This document shows, piece after piece, positions 36,905 to 46,059 of a stretch of 64,000 nucleotides of DNA. The translations under genes were made by a program, and so were the position numbers. How positions within the stretch are numbered: position 1 is the first letter of the stretch; each line of letters begins with the position of its first letter. The DNA comes from Proteromonas lacertae (Eukaryota; Sar; Bigyra; Opalinata; Proteromonadidae): positions 38,090 through 102,089 of the forward strand of contig NGBS01000316.1 in assembly GCA_002245135.1 (NCBI GenBank). The letters are read 5' to 3'. The notes beneath the pieces are model-generated. The model was not told where the DNA came from. It made no database searches and saw only the letters and a list, made by a program, of their open reading frames with translations.

Positions 36905-37603
36905 ATGAGTTATTTTGAAGATGAAAATATAGAAGGATTAAAAACATGTTGTCGTACATGTGGCACTATATACAATCTTTATGAAATGGGAAGAAAATCA
37001 AATGGTTCTATATATAAAACTTGTATAGCATGCAGAGAAAAATTACGATTACAGTATAAAAATAAAAAGGAGTCTGTTCCATCTTTATCTGAAGAAAAAG
37101 GGTTAATTAGTAATCCATATTTATCAATTAATGATGAAATTGATAGAACAAGATTTGCTAAGTGTGGTAAGTGTAAGAAGATGTTTAGACTAACTGATTT
37201 GACTAAAAATACTAAAACTAATGAATATTTTCATCAGTGCAATCAGTGTAGAGCATATTGTAAGTGTTATAAGAATTTATTAAAACAAAAGAAATCAATT
37301 CTTAATTTAATGCATGAGGTATTTCAGTGTAGATGCTGTTCATTGTTCTATGATAATGATTATTTAGGTAAAGAAGAATTAAATGATAAAGTTATGACAT
37401 TTTTATGTAAAGGTTGTCTTAGATTTAAGTTAAGATTAAAAACATATAAAAATTTATATAAAGATGAAGTTATAAGTGATAGTCAACTGATGAGATGTTA
37501 TTATTGCGGTATGTTGAGAAAAAAAGAAATAATGACTTATCAAAACATTTGTAATATCTGTATTAAAAAATACCATCATTGTTTAAAAAAACATTCAATA
37601 TAA
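36905..37603 (+). CDS. Second Cys-rich zinc-ribbon protein
   Basis: 232 aa with four C-x2-C pairs and paired CxxC further along (CRTCGTIYN/CIACR, CGKCKKMF/CNQCR, CRCCSLF/CKGC, CYYCGM/CNIC). Clearly related in design to the preceding gene, so the two are probably diverged tandem paralogues. Same strand, 91 bp apart. No catalytic motif. Function inferred only as zinc and possibly nucleic-acid binding. Confidence 0.65.
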   Translation: MSYFEDENIEGLKTCCRTCGTIYNLYEMGRKSNGSIYKTCIACREKLRLQYKNKKESVPSLSEEKGLISNPYLSINDEIDRTRFAKCGKCKKMFRLTDLTKNTKTNEYFHQCNQCRAYCKCYKNLLKQKKSILNLMHEVFQCRCCSLFYDNDYLGKEELNDKVMTFLCKGCLRFKLRLKTYKNLYKDEVISDSQLMRCYYCGMLRKKEIMTYQNICNICIKKYHHCLKKHSI

Positions 37604-37673
37604 TTTTTTTGTTAAATATATAGTTATTGTTTTATTTAGGTATTTCTTATCATATTAGAGTTAAAAATATATA

Positions 37674-38021
37674 ATGAATATTTCATCAAATACATCTTTA
37701 ATGAATTCATTAAAAGATGTATCAACTACAATTGATTCACTTAAAAATGAGATGTATATAGTATTATTTTTGTTAGGTTTATGGGTTTTAAATAAAATTA
37801 AAAAAATATGTGTGTATTTATATCGGAGACATTGCCCAGAAGATATATCAAAAATATTAGATGAACCTGTAACACCAATAACAACAATACCAATGTCGAC
37901 TTTTATGACTAGATCAATGCCTCCACCTTCACCAAAAGTATCAAGAGTTCATTCAAATAGATCACTTAATACATATATAGAAGATATTGATATAGATATG
38001 AATGAAAAAAAGAATAATTAG
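37674..38021 (+). CDS. Small single-pass membrane protein
   Basis: 115 aa with an N-terminal Ser/Thr-rich stretch, one helix (MYIVLFLLGLWVLNKI) followed by basic KKICVYLYRR, then a Pro/Ser-rich and acidic tail. Predicted topology is N-out, C-in or in an internal virion membrane. No family recognised. Confidence 0.55.
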   Translation: MNISSNTSLMNSLKDVSTTIDSLKNEMYIVLFLLGLWVLNKIKKICVYLYRRHCPEDISKILDEPVTPITTIPMSTFMTRSMPPPSPKVSRVHSNRSLNTYIEDIDIDMNEKKNN

Positions 38022-38153
38022 TATATAATATATATATAACTTATATAATAGATATAAAACCCAAAACAAAACAAAAAAATAATTCAATTCTTTAAAGTAC
38101 CTTTTTAATATAAAGATAAGGTATAACTTAACAAAGTGTTTTTTATGATTTGT

Positions 38154-39755
38154 TTATTGTAAGAAATCATCAAATATACTACCATCATAAGCTGGACTAA
38201 ATTCAATATCATCTGGTTCATTAGTGATTATATTACCATCTTCATCAAAGTTTAATTCAGGATTTTCTTCTTTTAATTTTTGTACATATACTTTTTTTAA
38301 AGCAGCTATTTGCTTTTCCAATTCATTCTCATATTCCAATTTTCGTTTGAAGACATCATACTGAACTTGACCTGAATTCTTTACAATTGTACCAAACGGT
38401 TTTGGTACAATCTTTACCAAAGGTTTCGGAGGTAATGGTGGTGGTAGTGATTGATTTATTATTGGTGGTGGTTCATTAATTGAAACATCTATTTTCGGAG
38501 CTATCGGTTTTAATGATGGTTGAATAAATCGATTTCTTGTTGCCCAATTGTGTTTGGTATAATGTTCCGGTTCTGATTTTGCTTGCTCTATTTCCTTTAT
38601 AGTATTCGGATTAATGATACTTTTTGGTGTACTAATATTATCATCATTATCCTTAGATTTATCTGTTTTTGATACATCAGCAGCTTTTGGTACATCAACC
38701 ATTTTATCAATAACCTTTACATCAACAACTTTATCAACCTTTTTATCAGCAATAACTTTAGCTACATCATCCTTTTTATCAACAACTTTTGGTGCATCAA
38801 CAACCTTTTTATCACTAACCTTTTTATCATCAACCTTTTCAGCATCAACAACTTTATCAACCTTTTTATCAACAGTAACTTTAGCTACATCAACCTTTTT
38901 ATCAACAACTTTTGGTACATCAACAACCTTTTTATCACTAACCTTTTTATCATCAACCTTTTCATCATCAACAACTTTATCAACCTTTTTATCAGCAGTA
39001 TCTTTAGCTACATCAACCTTTTTATCAACAACTTTTGGTACATCATCAACCTTTTTATCAGCATCAACTTTAACATCCTTTACATTATCAACCTTTACAT
39101 CATCAACAACTTTAGCTTTTACAATGTTTATTTTAATGACTTCATTATCATCATCTTCAAAATCATCATCTTCACATACCCAGTCTGTTTCTTTATCATT
39201 TAATGCTTCATCATTTAATTCTTTGAGACTCTTTTTAGCCTTTTTAGCAGATGGTTTCCTTGTAACAACTTTACGAATTTTTTTAGGTTTATCATTAGTA
39301 TAAATATCTACATTATCATTGTTTGATTTTCTCTTTACACCACCTAATAATTTTACATCTGAATCAAAGTTGTGTCCAACAGCATATGGACTTATTGATA
39401 AAACATCATCTAGACCTTTAAAGACATTAGCATTTACATAAGACGGATTTTTGTTAATACAACTAAAGAAGTGGTTTATTGCTTCTGCATACTGGATGAC
39501 TGATGTTAAAGATAATAAACTTGGTGAATTGGAATAATGAATGTATTTAATTTTATCATCACAAAAATTTATTATATGTGATGATAACATTTTAATCTTG
39601 ATCCATTCTTTTACATCTATGGCATTGTAGCTCTTTCTACTAAACCACTGAGCTATACCTTCATGTTGCTGAGACTTCTTAACAACTTTTGATGTTTTTG
39701 ATAAAGAATTTTCTTCTTCAACTCTTGGTGAACTGTGCTTAACACGAATACTCAT
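38154..39755 (-). CDS. 533 aa protein with Lys/Val/Asp repeats
   Basis: Unknown. The N-terminal 170 residues look globular (EGIAQWFSRKSYNAIDVKEW) and lead into a Lys-rich region. Then comes a long degenerate repeat of KKVDVAK, DKKVDKVVD and KVVD units (about 38.69-39.11 kb) and a Pro-rich C-terminal part with KRKLEYENELEKQIAALKK coiled-coil-like helix. The charge pattern resembles a DNA-condensing or scaffold protein. Nothing catalytic is seen. ATG at 39755. Confidence 0.6.
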   Translation of the reverse strand: MSIRVKHSSPRVEEENSLSKTSKVVKKSQQHEGIAQWFSRKSYNAIDVKEWIKIKMLSSHIINFCDDKIKYIHYSNSPSLLSLTSVIQYAEAINHFFSCINKNPSYVNANVFKGLDDVLSISPYAVGHNFDSDVKLLGGVKRKSNNDNVDIYTNDKPKKIRKVVTRKPSAKKAKKSLKELNDEALNDKETDWVCEDDDFEDDDNEVIKINIVKAKVVDDVKVDNVKDVKVDADKKVDDVPKVVDKKVDVAKDTADKKVDKVVDDEKVDDKKVSDKKVVDVPKVVDKKVDVAKVTVDKKVDKVVDAEKVDDKKVSDKKVVDAPKVVDKKDDVAKVIADKKVDKVVDVKVIDKMVDVPKAADVSKTDKSKDNDDNISTPKSIINPNTIKEIEQAKSEPEHYTKHNWATRNRFIQPSLKPIAPKIDVSINEPPPIINQSLPPPLPPKPLVKIVPKPFGTIVKNSGQVQYDVFKRKLEYENELEKQIAALKKVYVQKLKEENPELNFDEDGNIITNEPDDIEFSPAYDGSIFDDFLQ

Positions 39756-39915
39756 TTTTTAAAAAGTAAATGCGAAATAAGTGATGAGAAAATAGGAAAT
39801 GAAAAATGATTTCAGAATCAAGAGAAACCGTTTTTATAGAAATGTTTGATGATTTCAAGCTTAATTTAATAAAATCAAAAATATTAAATGATATAGTTAA
39901 TTTAATTTTTTATTT

Positions 39916-41079
39916 TTATGTATATCTTGAATTAGGTCTTATAGTTCTACCAAAAGAACTCTTTCTTATGTTTTTAGGTACAACATATGCTACTATATCA
40001 TTTTTATCACTATCATTTTTGTTTGAATTTATGCTTTTTATTGCACTTAATCTAAATCTACCTTTAGTTTTAATTGCATTCTTAATTTTTCTTAATTCAT
40101 AAGGTTTAAATTTAAATAATCCAAGGTTTTTAGGATTAAATTCAGAAGGAATTGATCCATCTATATTCTTTAATGAATAAGAAAAAGGTGTCTTTTTATC
40201 AATCATATAAACTTTATCACTAAAATATCTGCTTTTATCTAATTTATTTCTTCTTCTCTCTTTAACTCTAACATATTCATTTTTATTAAATTTAGTATCT
40301 TTTAATCTTCGTTCTTTATTTCTTTGCCTTGATTCTTTATAAAACAAATCTTGTAATTCAAAATCATTATGAACTTCATTTGGTGTATACCCATTAAGCG
40401 AACTATGTGGTTTTGAATTATAATATAATACTACAGTATTTACTATATTAATTAGACCATTAAGATTATTTAATTTATTAAATTCTTCATCATCTAAAGT
40501 ATTTAAGTATCTATAGAACATATTTTTGATAGTTCTTACTGCACTATCTAGTATCTTCATTATATTATGTTCATCAGTATCTTTCATTATAAATCTAATA
40601 TTGTTTTTATTAAATAGCTGTAAGAACTTATTACCATATATCACACCTGATTCTTGATCCATTAAAATAGAACCTACAAATCTAGCATTTTCATCAGTAT
40701 GTGCTAAATCTTGATAAAACCATTTTTCAAATACTGGAAATACGCTTGATTCAGTTTTACTTTTAACATAATATATCCACACTTTTCTACTAACTACTTC
40801 AATAATAAATAAAAAAGGTATGTTTGTATTATTGAAAAAAATAATATCCATTTGATATGAACCAGGTATCTTTTCTATCTCATACTTTATTTTTATTCTA
40901 TTTTTAACTGCTACTTGATAATCTGGTTTTGATTCAACTAACTCTTTAGCAGTTCTTGTTATATCAGGTTTTGAATACTTTGATGATAATTCATCAACAC
41001 TAAATTTTATAAAATCACTTTTATTTAAATAACCAAAGTCTTTATATAATTCATTTATTTTATGTTGTAAATCAGACAT
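39916..41079 (-). CDS. rve-type (retrovirus-like) integrase
   Basis: 387 aa. The RNase-H-fold core shows the first acid in YQMDIIFF (D78), the second in SILMDQESG (D141) and a third position in MKILDSAVRTIKN (D178), so the usual Glu appears as Asp, or E170 is used instead. The GYTPNEV segment and a C-terminal SH3/chromo-like YVRVKERRR block match Polinton integrases. Its role is strand transfer of the element ends. The start ATG at 41079 (MSDLQ) was chosen over a TTG 21 bp upstream. Convergent with nothing on the plus strand here. Confidence 0.88.
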   Translation of the reverse strand: MSDLQHKINELYKDFGYLNKSDFIKFSVDELSSKYSKPDITRTAKELVESKPDYQVAVKNRIKIKYEIEKIPGSYQMDIIFFNNTNIPFLFIIEVVSRKVWIYYVKSKTESSVFPVFEKWFYQDLAHTDENARFVGSILMDQESGVIYGNKFLQLFNKNNIRFIMKDTDEHNIMKILDSAVRTIKNMFYRYLNTLDDEEFNKLNNLNGLINIVNTVVLYYNSKPHSSLNGYTPNEVHNDFELQDLFYKESRQRNKERRLKDTKFNKNEYVRVKERRRNKLDKSRYFSDKVYMIDKKTPFSYSLKNIDGSIPSEFNPKNLGLFKFKPYELRKIKNAIKTKGRFRLSAIKSINSNKNDSDKNDIVAYVVPKNIRKSSFGRTIRPNSRYT

Positions 41080-41129
41080 TTTATTTAAAAAATAAAACAA
41101 ATATATAATAATAAAGAATTATAATTTTT

Positions 41130-44100
41130 TTATTTTTTATGATGTCTATCTTTAAGCCACTTATAATATAATTCTATATCTGCTTTACTTAAACGACATC
41201 TAGTAGGATCAATACCATTACTTAAAATTGTATTAAAAAATTCTTCTCTTGCTTCATCACTACTAAATCTTAATGTATGTAATTGTGAATTATTATTTAT
41301 ATCATTATCATTTCTAATAGGTTTATAAAAAGTATTATCACCTACAGCCATAATTGAATCTGGATCATCATCATAATCTTTTTCTTTTTCAGTATTTGTT
41401 ACTGTAACTAATTCTTTATTATTTGTAGCTGCTACTTCATTTTGTTGATTATTAACTAATGTTATATCAATTTTTCTTCTTTTGTTAATACTTTTTGTTT
41501 TAACTTTTTTATTATCATCAGTAATAAAATCTTTGTTATAATATTTTGAATTTTTACGTCTCTCATCATTACTTCTTAATACTCTACCTGGTAATGGTGG
41601 TGGTGGTTCATTAATTAATGTTTTCTTTCTTCTTACAGTTTTCTGTTTTTCAGACTCTTCTAATTCTTTTAATCTTATTTCTTTTAATCTTTCTCTTCTT
41701 GCTGCTTTTTCATCTCTTGCAAGTTTTTCTTGTAATAATTTTAATTCTTTTTCTTTCTTATCTGCCTCTGAAGCATTTTTTATTGTATGAAGAATATTAT
41801 TAATAACTTCTGTTGTTTTATACCCACCATTTTTAACTACATCAATTGCTTTAGATGTAAGATTTATAAAATCATTTAACATATTTCTTCCATTTTCTTC
41901 TATATTTATATAATGATTTTGAATAGTAGGTTGTGGTGGTGGAGGTTCTTCAATTGGTTGAGTCTCTTGTACATTAGAAATATCTAAAGGAGGAACTTGA
42001 TGATGAGGTACTGGTAGTGACGGTGGTAGTGGTTCTTGAATAGGTAATGGTTCTTGTATATCTTCTATATCATCTTCTATTTCATTATTGTTATCATGAA
42101 GTGATATAGTAGGAATTTCAAATGTTTTACTACTTTTATTTTTCTTACTTCTATTATATTTTCTTTTCTTATTTTTATAAAATGAATAAGTATTTCCATC
42201 TTCATCTTCATAAACACCATCATCATTATAATCTGTAATAAAATCTTTATATTTTGATGGCCTTTTTTTAATTCTTTTACCTAATAATGAATCATCTGTA
42301 TTTGTTTCTACATCTCTAGTAACTTCATTTACAGTATTTGTTGATTCATCATTTAATGAAATAGGTAAAGGACTAGTTGATTCATCATTTAATGAAATAG
42401 ATATAGGACTTGTTGATTCATCATTATGTGGTGGTGGGGCAGGATGATTAATTATTATAGGTGGTGGAGGATGTATTTCTTGTTGGCTTTGTAATTGTTC
42501 TAACTGGTTTTCTAATTTCTCAATTTCAAACAAATATGTATCTCTTTCTTTTTCTAATTCATAAATTGTTTGATTCATTATTCCTCCTTGTTGAGATATT
42601 TGTATTAACTGTTCATTTATTTGTTTTTGTATATTTTTTAATTCTTCTTGTAATCTTTCTCTCTCACGTATTTCATCTTGTAATTGATTTTCTATTTCTC
42701 TTTGTCTATTTATATTATCATTTGGTTCAATATCTATATTATTTCCCATTATTAATCTGATTCGATGATTATTAGAATTTATAATATTAGTTGAATCACT
42801 AAGAATTAATGAATTATCATTATTATTAATTATTAAATCAGTTGATCCGTTATCTATAAATGTTCTTGAAGGTGTATTGTTTAACGAAACAACTAAAGGT
42901 TGCATATCATTACTAGGAGGGAATATTACTCTTAATCTTCTATTAACTGTATCAGTTGATGTACTAGTATCTGATACTGATGGAGGAGGTTCTTGTATTT
43001 CTACATCATCATATCTTTGATGAATTAAATCTCTATTTGTATATTGATTTACATTATTATGAGGTCTTGTACTAGTTAATATTCTTCTAGGTGATCTAAC
43101 AATTGAATCTATATGATTTCTATCATTAACTATTCCTATATTTGGTATATCAGTTGATGTACTAGTATCTGATACTGGTGGAGGAGGTTCTTGTATTTCT
43201 ACATCATCATATCTTTGATGAATTAAATCTCTATTTGTATATTGATTTACATTATTATGAGGTCTTATTCTAGTTAATATTCTTCTAGGTGATCTAACAA
43301 TTGAATCTATATGATTTCTATCATTAACTATTCCTATATTTGGTATATCAGTTGATGTACTAGTATCTGATACTGGTGGAGGAGGTTCTTGTATTTCTAC
43401 ATCATCATATCTTTGATGAATTAAATCTCTATTTGTATATTGATTTACATTATTATGAGGTCTTGTACTAGTTAATATTCTTCTAGGTGATCTAACAATT
43501 GAATCTATATGATTTCTATCATTAACTATTCCTATATTTGGTATATCAGTTGATGTACTAGTATCTGATACTGGTGGAGGAGGTTCATGTATATGTACAA
43601 CATCATTAATTTGTGTTCGAAGTCTATTCTTTTTTCGTTTTTTATCTATTACTAATCTTGTTCCATCTCTTGATCTGTAATTATCTCCTGTACCACTTGT
43701 ATCTACATAATAATCATTTAATCTTCCTGGTAAATGAATTTCATCTCTATTTCTTAAATTAGGTCTACCACTATCATTAATTTGAATATGAGGTGAATTG
43801 ACTGGTGAGTTGACTTGTGATATAAGTGGTGAATTAGGTGATGGTGGATTCACTACTGGCGGTGGCGGATTCACTATTGGTGGACCTCTACCTGGTGGTG
43901 GATTTATTACACCTCTACCTGGTGATGGATTTACTACGCCTCTACCTGGATTTACTACAGGAACTCTAAATAGTGGGCCTCTACCTGGTGGTGGATTTAC
44001 TATACCTCTACCTGGATTTACTACAGGAACTCTAAATGGTGGACCTCTACCTGGTGGTGGTGGATTCACTATTGGTGGTCCTCTACCTGGTGGTGGTGGA

Positions 44101-44888
44101 TTCACTATTGGTGGTCCTCTACCTGGTGGTGGATTTACTATACCTCTACCTGGATTTATTACAGGAACTCTAAATGGCGGGCCTCTACCTGGTGGTGGAT
44201 TTACTATACCTCTACCTGGATTTACTACAGGAACTCTAAATGGTGGACCTCTACCTGGTGGTGGTGGATTCACTATTGGTGGTCCTCTACCTGGTGGTGG
44301 TGGATTCACTATTGGTGGTCCTCTACCTGGTGGTGGTGGATTCACTATTGGTGGTCCTCTACCTGGTGGTGGTGGATTCACTATTGGTGGTCCTCTACCT
44401 GGTGGTGGTGGATTCACTATTGGTGGTCCTCTACCTGGTGGTGGATTTATTACACCTCTACCTGGATTCAATATTCCACCTGGTGGTGGATTTACTATAC
44501 CTCTACCTGGATTTACTACAGGAACTCTAAACGGTGGTCGTCTAGCTGGTGGACCTCTACCTGGTATTATTACACCATTACCTCCTGGAACTAAAAGAAT
44601 TCTACCTCCTGGTGGTGGTACTGGTGGTCCACCTGGACCTGGACCTGGTATATTAGGTGGTGGTACACCTCCACCACCTGGTGGTGGAGGTGGTGGACCT
44701 CCTCCTCCTCCTCCTGGTGGACCTCCTCCTCCTCCTGGTGGTCCTCCACCACCGCCTGGTGGAGGTGGTGGAGGTGGTGGTGGTGGTGGAGGTGGTGGAG
44801 GTGGTGGTGGTGGTGGAGGTGGTGGATGTGGACCTCCTCCTCCTCCTCCTCCCCCTCCTGGCAGTCCTCCTCCTCCACCACCTGGTCC
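41130..44888 (-). CDS. Proline-rich giant structural-type protein, no ATG start seen
   Basis: The frame is open from the codon after a TGA (44889-44891) to a TAA at 41130, about 1250 codons, but the upstream 590 or more codons contain no ATG. It continues the frame of the preceding gene through that TGA. The N-terminal part is a run of PPPGRGPPIVN repeats. Then there are three 66-residue repeats (RNHIDSIVRSPRRIL, DLIHQRYDDVEIQ), a strong coiled coil (RERERLQEELKNIQKQINEQ), a Pro-rich linker, another Lys/Glu helix and a small C-terminal domain (YYKWLKDRHHKK). Function unknown; tail/fibre or scaffold-like in build. Translation must use readthrough, a non-ATG start or a corrected sequence. Confidence 0.6.
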   Translation of the reverse strand, partial: GPGGGGGGLPGGGGGGGGGPHPPPPPPPPPPPPPPPPPPPPPPPGGGGGPPGGGGGPPGGGGGGPPPPPPGGGGVPPPNIPGPGPGGPPVPPPGGRILLVPGGNGVIIPGRGPPARRPPFRVPVVNPGRGIVNPPPGGILNPGRGVINPPPGRGPPIVNPPPPGRGPPIVNPPPPGRGPPIVNPPPPGRGPPIVNPPPPGRGPPIVNPPPPGRGPPFRVPVVNPGRGIVNPPPGRGPPFRVPVINPGRGIVNPPPGRGPPIVNPPPPGRGPPIVNPPPPGRGPPFRVPVVNPGRGIVNPPPGRGPLFRVPVVNPGRGVVNPSPGRGVINPPPGRGPPIVNPPPPVVNPPSPNSPLISQVNSPVNSPHIQINDSGRPNLRNRDEIHLPGRLNDYYVDTSGTGDNYRSRDGTRLVIDKKRKKNRLRTQINDVVHIHEPPPPVSDTSTSTDIPNIGIVNDRNHIDSIVRSPRRILTSTRPHNNVNQYTNRDLIHQRYDDVEIQEPPPPVSDTSTSTDIPNIGIVNDRNHIDSIVRSPRRILTRIRPHNNVNQYTNRDLIHQRYDDVEIQEPPPPVSDTSTSTDIPNIGIVNDRNHIDSIVRSPRRILTSTRPHNNVNQYTNRDLIHQRYDDVEIQEPPPSVSDTSTSTDTVNRRLRVIFPPSNDMQPLVVSLNNTPSRTFIDNGSTDLIINNNDNSLILSDSTNIINSNNHRIRLIMGNNIDIEPNDNINRQREIENQLQDEIRERERLQEELKNIQKQINEQLIQISQQGGIMNQTIYELEKERDTYLFEIEKLENQLEQLQSQQEIHPPPPIIINHPAPPPHNDESTSPISISLNDESTSPLPISLNDESTNTVNEVTRDVETNTDDSLLGKRIKKRPSKYKDFITDYNDDGVYEDEDGNTYSFYKNKKRKYNRSKKNKSSKTFEIPTISLHDNNNEIEDDIEDIQEPLPIQEPLPPSLPVPHHQVPPLDISNVQETQPIEEPPPPQPTIQNHYINIEENGRNMLNDFINLTSKAIDVVKNGGYKTTEVINNILHTIKNASEADKKEKELKLLQEKLARDEKAARRERLKEIRLKELEESEKQKTVRRKKTLINEPPPPLPGRVLRSNDERRKNSKYYNKDFITDDNKKVKTKSINKRRKIDITLVNNQQNEVAATNNKELVTVTNTEKEKDYDDDPDSIMAVGDNTFYKPIRNDNDINNNSQLHTLRFSSDEAREEFFNTILSNGIDPTRCRLSKADIELYYKWLKDRHHKK
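42961..43554 (-). repeat. Three tandem 198 bp (66 aa) repeats
   Basis: The same GTACTAG site recurs at 42961, 43159, 43357 and 43555, exact 198 bp period. Units are near identical, in frame with the proline-rich protein, with only a few substitutions. Recent expansion. Confidence 0.9.
43900..44888 (-). repeat. PPGRG / poly-Pro simple repeat
   Basis: Short-period repeat coding for PPPGRG units, ending in a 250 bp tract (about 44.64-44.89 kb) of almost pure GGT/GGA on the plus strand (CCA/CCT on minus). By far the most GC-rich and G-rich stretch of the window. Confidence 0.85.
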
Positions 44889-45362
44889 TCATCTTCTTCT
44901 CGTATAAATAAATCTAGGATTATGTCGATAAAATTCATCACCTATCATAACTGATTGTTCTACAGGTCCTAAATATTTATCTACATCAGCTGCACTTGCT
45001 TTTCCTTGTCTGATTGCATCTTGATATATTTCAAAGTTTTTCTTTAGTCTATTTTGATTAGGTCTATTTCTTTCAATGTTATTGATTATATGTTCCATTG
45101 CTTCATTCATGTTATTTGTTCTTTTTTGATTTACATTTTGCATATATTCTTTTTGATTAAATTCATTAAAAGCTTCTTCTCTTGCTTTATTTCTTTCAAC
45201 ACTATTCATATAATACTTTATCAATTCTGCTTCACTATTCTTTTTAACATGTTTATTGAATCTCTTTACCTTTGCTCTTCTTCTAATACGTTTTAATATT
45301 CGCTTCATTAATAAATTAGTCATCTTTTTAGATAACTTATTTTTTGATTTTTTATTACGCAT
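44889..45362 (-). CDS. Small basic protein upstream of the proline-rich frame
   Basis: 157 aa, strongly basic N-terminus (LLMKRILKRIRRRAKVKRF) and a helical remainder ending FIYTRRR at a TGA. The ATG at 45362 was preferred over an upstream TTG. No known family. The same frame continues past the TGA into the proline-rich protein, so the two could be one readthrough product. Nucleic-acid binding is plausible by charge only. Confidence 0.6.
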   Translation of the reverse strand: MRNKKSKNKLSKKMTNLLMKRILKRIRRRAKVKRFNKHVKKNSEAELIKYYMNSVERNKAREEAFNEFNQKEYMQNVNQKRTNNMNEAMEHIINNIERNRPNQNRLKKNFEIYQDAIRQGKASAADVDKYLGPVEQSVMIGDEFYRHNPRFIYTRRR

Positions 45363-45426
45363 ATTATATATGTATATAAACCACAAAGAATTTTAATAAT
45401 AAAAATAGTATTAATATTAATCTAAG

Positions 45427-45993
45427 TTAATATATAGGTAGTATTGCATCATCACCAGGCATTTTAGCATCTTCTGGAACTGGTTCTAAACCATCCTTTT
45501 TATCACCTATGCTGAATGGATCATCACTACCAGGTACTTTAATAACTTTCTTTTTATTAACAGGTTTTTTAACTGTATCAAGTGTACATGTCTCATCAAC
45601 ATCTAAATCTTTTTCTACATCTTTAATATTTAAATTATCTAATGCTTTTTCTCTTCTTCTCTTCTCATATAAATTTTTCATTCTTGTTGCTCTAGCTTTC
45701 TCTAAATTTTTAATTCTTTGTAATCTAGCTTCATCACTCAGTCTTATATTCTTTTTAACTGATTGTCTTGTTGGTATATAATTATTATCAATATCATCTA
45801 ATTCATTAACCTCAGATTTATCATTAACTAATTCACTTTCACTTTTATTTAATCTATATAATAACTCTGCAATTTCTCTATCAGTTTTACTCATATCTTG
45901 AGCTAAAGGTGTGTTATAATCATCTTCATCAGATGAATCACTATGATAATAATCACGTGTACTTATTATTTTTTTATTTTTATTACTATTCAT
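45427..45993 (-). CDS. Unknown charged protein of the element
   Basis: 188 aa. Acidic/Ser-rich N-terminus (HSDSSDEDDYN), a central helix with many Lys/Arg (ARLQRIKNLEKARATRMKN) and an acidic C-terminus. Not recognised. Clear ATG and TAA, same strand as its neighbours, spaced 65 bp from each. Confidence 0.55.
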   Translation of the reverse strand: MNSNKNKKIISTRDYYHSDSSDEDDYNTPLAQDMSKTDREIAELLYRLNKSESELVNDKSEVNELDDIDNNYIPTRQSVKKNIRLSDEARLQRIKNLEKARATRMKNLYEKRRREKALDNLNIKDVEKDLDVDETCTLDTVKKPVNKKKVIKVPGSDDPFSIGDKKDGLEPVPEDAKMPGDDAILPIY

Positions 45994-46059
45994 TTTTTAT
46001 TATAATACAAAATTATAAAAGAATTTTATGAATGAATAATATATAATAATATTTTATTA

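Noticed and set aside
38614..39303. Ser/Thr/Leu-rich plus-strand frame
   Set aside because: Antisense of the Lys/Val/Asp repeat protein; composition follows from the repeat.
39916..41079. Retrotransposon or retrovirus explanation for the integrase
   Set aside because: No reverse transcriptase or gag nearby, while capsid, ATPase and adenain genes point to a Polinton-like element.
42461..42760. Leu/Val/Phe-rich plus-strand frame that looks membrane-like
   Set aside because: Antisense of the coiled-coil part of the proline-rich protein.
43798..44907. Gly-rich plus-strand frame of about 370 codons
   Set aside because: Antisense of the PPPGRG repeats, no ATG, no context.
44591..44941. His/Glu-rich minus-strand frame starting with ATG
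   Set aside because: Alternative frame of the poly-Pro repeat. It begins inside the basic protein gene and its composition is dictated by GAG/CAC repeats. Kept only as a possible frameshift route.
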